The position numbers and the translations under genes were made by a program. A DNA stretch of 7,150 nucleotides from an uncultured Bdellovibrio sp. (GTDB lineage: Bacteria; Bdellovibrionota; Bdellovibrionia; Bdellovibrionales; Bdellovibrionaceae): NCBI RefSeq assembly GCF_946478835.1, contig NZ_CAMLDV010000172.1, forward strand, positions 1-7,150, given 5' to 3'. Below are positions 5,641-7,150 of this stretch, one piece after another (the stretch's first letter is position 1; each line of letters begins with the position of its first letter). The notes below the pieces were generated by a model. It did no database searches, was not told where the DNA came from, and saw only the letters and a program-made list of their open reading frames with translations.

Positions 5641-7150
5641 ATAAAGTGGAATGAATTCAAACTTTGTCACGTCGACAAGACCTCGGTCTGTCAGCTTCAA
5701 TGTCGGAATCACCGGAAGAGCTAAGAAAGCCATCTGAATAAAAGGTTCATCCAGTACGACTCCAAGCTTGCGGAATGCCTGCTTCAGATCTTCAATGCCG
5801 GTTTTTATTTCTTCAGCACTTTGCAAACTCAAAAGTCCTGCGATAGGCAGTTTCACAAGAGCTTGCACTTTCCCTTGATCGACAACAACGAAACCGCCGC
5901 CACAGTCGATAAGCGTGTTCGCCGCAAGAGCCATATCTTCGGCGTTTGTGCCAATCACCATAAGATTGTGTGAATCATGAGCTACAGAACTTGCCAAAGC
6001 GCCGCTCTTTAAACCAAGGCCTTTCACCAATCCTAAGCCCGGTGGTAAACCTTTGCCGTAACGCTCGATATTCGCCATATAAAGAACATCATTTTCTAAG
6101 AACTTTTGACCATCATAGCGAACAGTTAAGTGCTTTGTGATGATTTCATGAGGCACGATTTCAATCACATTGTAGCCACCCGCAGTGAGTTTGTACTGAA
6201 GATCTGCGGCAGTTAAAAGGGCACGCTTCATCGTGTTTTCTAAGGGCGGAAGAGATTTTTTTAATTTTTCTTGAACGTGATTTTCCAAAGAAAGTTCTGA
6301 AACAAGTTTTCCACCGATCATCACTTCTTGAATGTGGACTTGTTTTAGGTCTGAGATTAAAACTAAATCCGCTTTTTTACCCGGAGCGACCAGGCCTAAA
6401 CGCTTTAAACCAAAGTGCTTGGCTGCGGAATAAGTCGCGAGGCGATAAGCCACATGCACCGGAACATTGTGCTTATTAATGAGTTCGCGGATTAAAAAAT
6501 TAATGTGACCTTCATGCGCGATTTCAAAAGGATTACGATCATCCGTGCAAAGAAGACATTGCGCAGACGAAAAATCGTTTACTAAAGGCGCGAGCGTTTT
6601 TAAATTTTTTGCGACACTGCCTTCACGAATGATAAGGCCCATTCCTTTTTGCAGTTTTTCTCGCCCTTCTTCGATCGTCACGGTTTCGTGACAGTTTTGA
6701 ATTCCAGCCAGAAGGTAGGCATTCAAAGCTTTACCTCTTAACAGGGGCGCATGGCCGTCGAGGTTCAGGTCGTCAAAGGCTTCAATTTTCGCGAGCACTT
6801 CTTTATTCGCATGGATCACGCCTGGGAAATTCATCATTTCAGCTAGACCCAAAACGGAAGGATGGTCCCTGTGCGTTTTCATTTCTTCTAAAGGAAAATC
6901 ACTTCCTGTTGTTTCAAAACCGGGAAGAGCGGGTACGCAAGATGACATTTGTACAAAAAGATTTTGGTGCATGAGTTCAGAACTTCTTAAAAACCACTCA
7001 AAACCTTTTCCCCCCAGAACATTTGTGATTTCGTGCGGATCACAGATGGCTGTGGTTGTGCCTAAAGGCAAAGTCGCTTTTTCAAATTCAAACGGCGACA
7101 TCATTGAAGATTCAATGTGCAAGTGTCCGTCAATAAAACCCGGTGTCACG
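5629..7150 (-). CDS. ade: Adenine deaminase, N-terminus beyond the right edge
   Basis: Hydrolyses adenine to hypoxanthine and ammonia in purine salvage (amidohydrolase superfamily, cytoplasmic, metal-dependent; EC 3.5.4.2). The frame remains open to the window edge. The visible 506 residues begin at TPGFIDGHLHIESS, which in known Ade proteins (about 580 residues) follows an N-terminal segment of perhaps 60-90 residues; the GTG at the edge is an internal valine. Numbered from that valine, metal and active-site motifs are H9-x-H11, DPHE with H39, DGHAP with H133, CHE with H154, and TDDRNP with D203. KADLVLISD marks the return to the small beta domain. The C-terminal Ade domain is present with SSVAHDSHNLMVIGTN and DCGGGFVVV. 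It appears intact and functional. Its promoter and start are outside the window. It would suit use of prey-derived adenine if the host is a predator (inference). Confidence 0.95.
   Translation of the reverse strand, partial: VTPGFIDGHLHIESSMMSPFEFEKATLPLGTTTAICDPHEITNVLGGKGFEWFLRSSELMHQNLFVQMSSCVPALPGFETTGSDFPLEEMKTHRDHPSVLGLAEMMNFPGVIHANKEVLAKIEAFDDLNLDGHAPLLRGKALNAYLLAGIQNCHETVTIEEGREKLQKGMGLIIREGSVAKNLKTLAPLVNDFSSAQCLLCTDDRNPFEIAHEGHINFLIRELINKHNVPVHVAYRLATYSAAKHFGLKRLGLVAPGKKADLVLISDLKQVHIQEVMIGGKLVSELSLENHVQEKLKKSLPPLENTMKRALLTAADLQYKLTAGGYNVIEIVPHEIITKHLTVRYDGQKFLENDVLYMANIERYGKGLPPGLGLVKGLGLKSGALASSVAHDSHNLMVIGTNAEDMALAANTLIDCGGGFVVVDQGKVQALVKLPIAGLLSLQSAEEIKTGIEDLKQAFRKLGVVLDEPFIQMAFLALPVIPTLKLTDRGLVDVTKFEFIPLYQEA

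Noticed and set aside
7147..7149. GTG as the start of adenine deaminase
   Set aside because: It is the valine of the conserved VTPGFIDGH segment, which lies well inside known adenine deaminases; the gene continues past the edge.

Overview
The window looks like the chromosome of a Gram-negative bacterium, most likely a predatory bdellovibrio (Bdellovibrionota) or a close relative. This is inferred from gene content and style: a lipoprotein-type S1 trypsin-fold protease, an AidB-like acyl-CoA dehydrogenase, a purine-salvage adenine deaminase, a large Asn/Gly-repeat surface-type protein, moderate GC and very tight packing. No 16S or other marker gene is present, so the placement is tentative.

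Layout, left to right. (1) Bases 1-2094, + strand: the 3' part of a large gene that enters from the left edge. It has a 9-bp tandem repeat coding Asn-Asn-Gly, a Thr-rich 18-bp repeat, a short charged linker and a roughly 585-residue region I do not recognise, and it is followed by a strong hairpin terminator (2118-2150). (2) 2179-3729, - strand: an AidB-like acyl-CoA dehydrogenase, convergent with gene 1. (3) A 128-bp divergent intergenic region with a good sigma70-type promoter for the next pair. (4) 3858-4751, + strand: a lipoprotein-type S1 serine protease with a complete catalytic triad. It overlaps (5) 4748-5011, a small four-cysteine DUF1636 / thioredoxin-like ferredoxin-type protein, by an ATGA junction. 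(6) 5008-5535, - strand: a four-helix DUF4383-type membrane protein whose stop codon overlaps that of gene 5 on the opposite strand. (7) 5629-7150, - strand: adenine deaminase, cut by the right edge, with a hairpin over its stop codon.

The genes do not form one obvious pathway. The only clear transcriptional unit is the protease plus the four-cysteine protein. The acyl-CoA dehydrogenase and adenine deaminase fit catabolism or salvage of lipid and purine, which would suit a predator living on prey contents, but that link is inference. No RNA genes, CRISPR arrays, insertion sequences or phage genes were seen. No gene-free stretch exceeds about 130 bases. I found no convincing new multi-gene system. 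The most open questions are the repeat-bearing orphan protein and the protease/four-cysteine gene pair.
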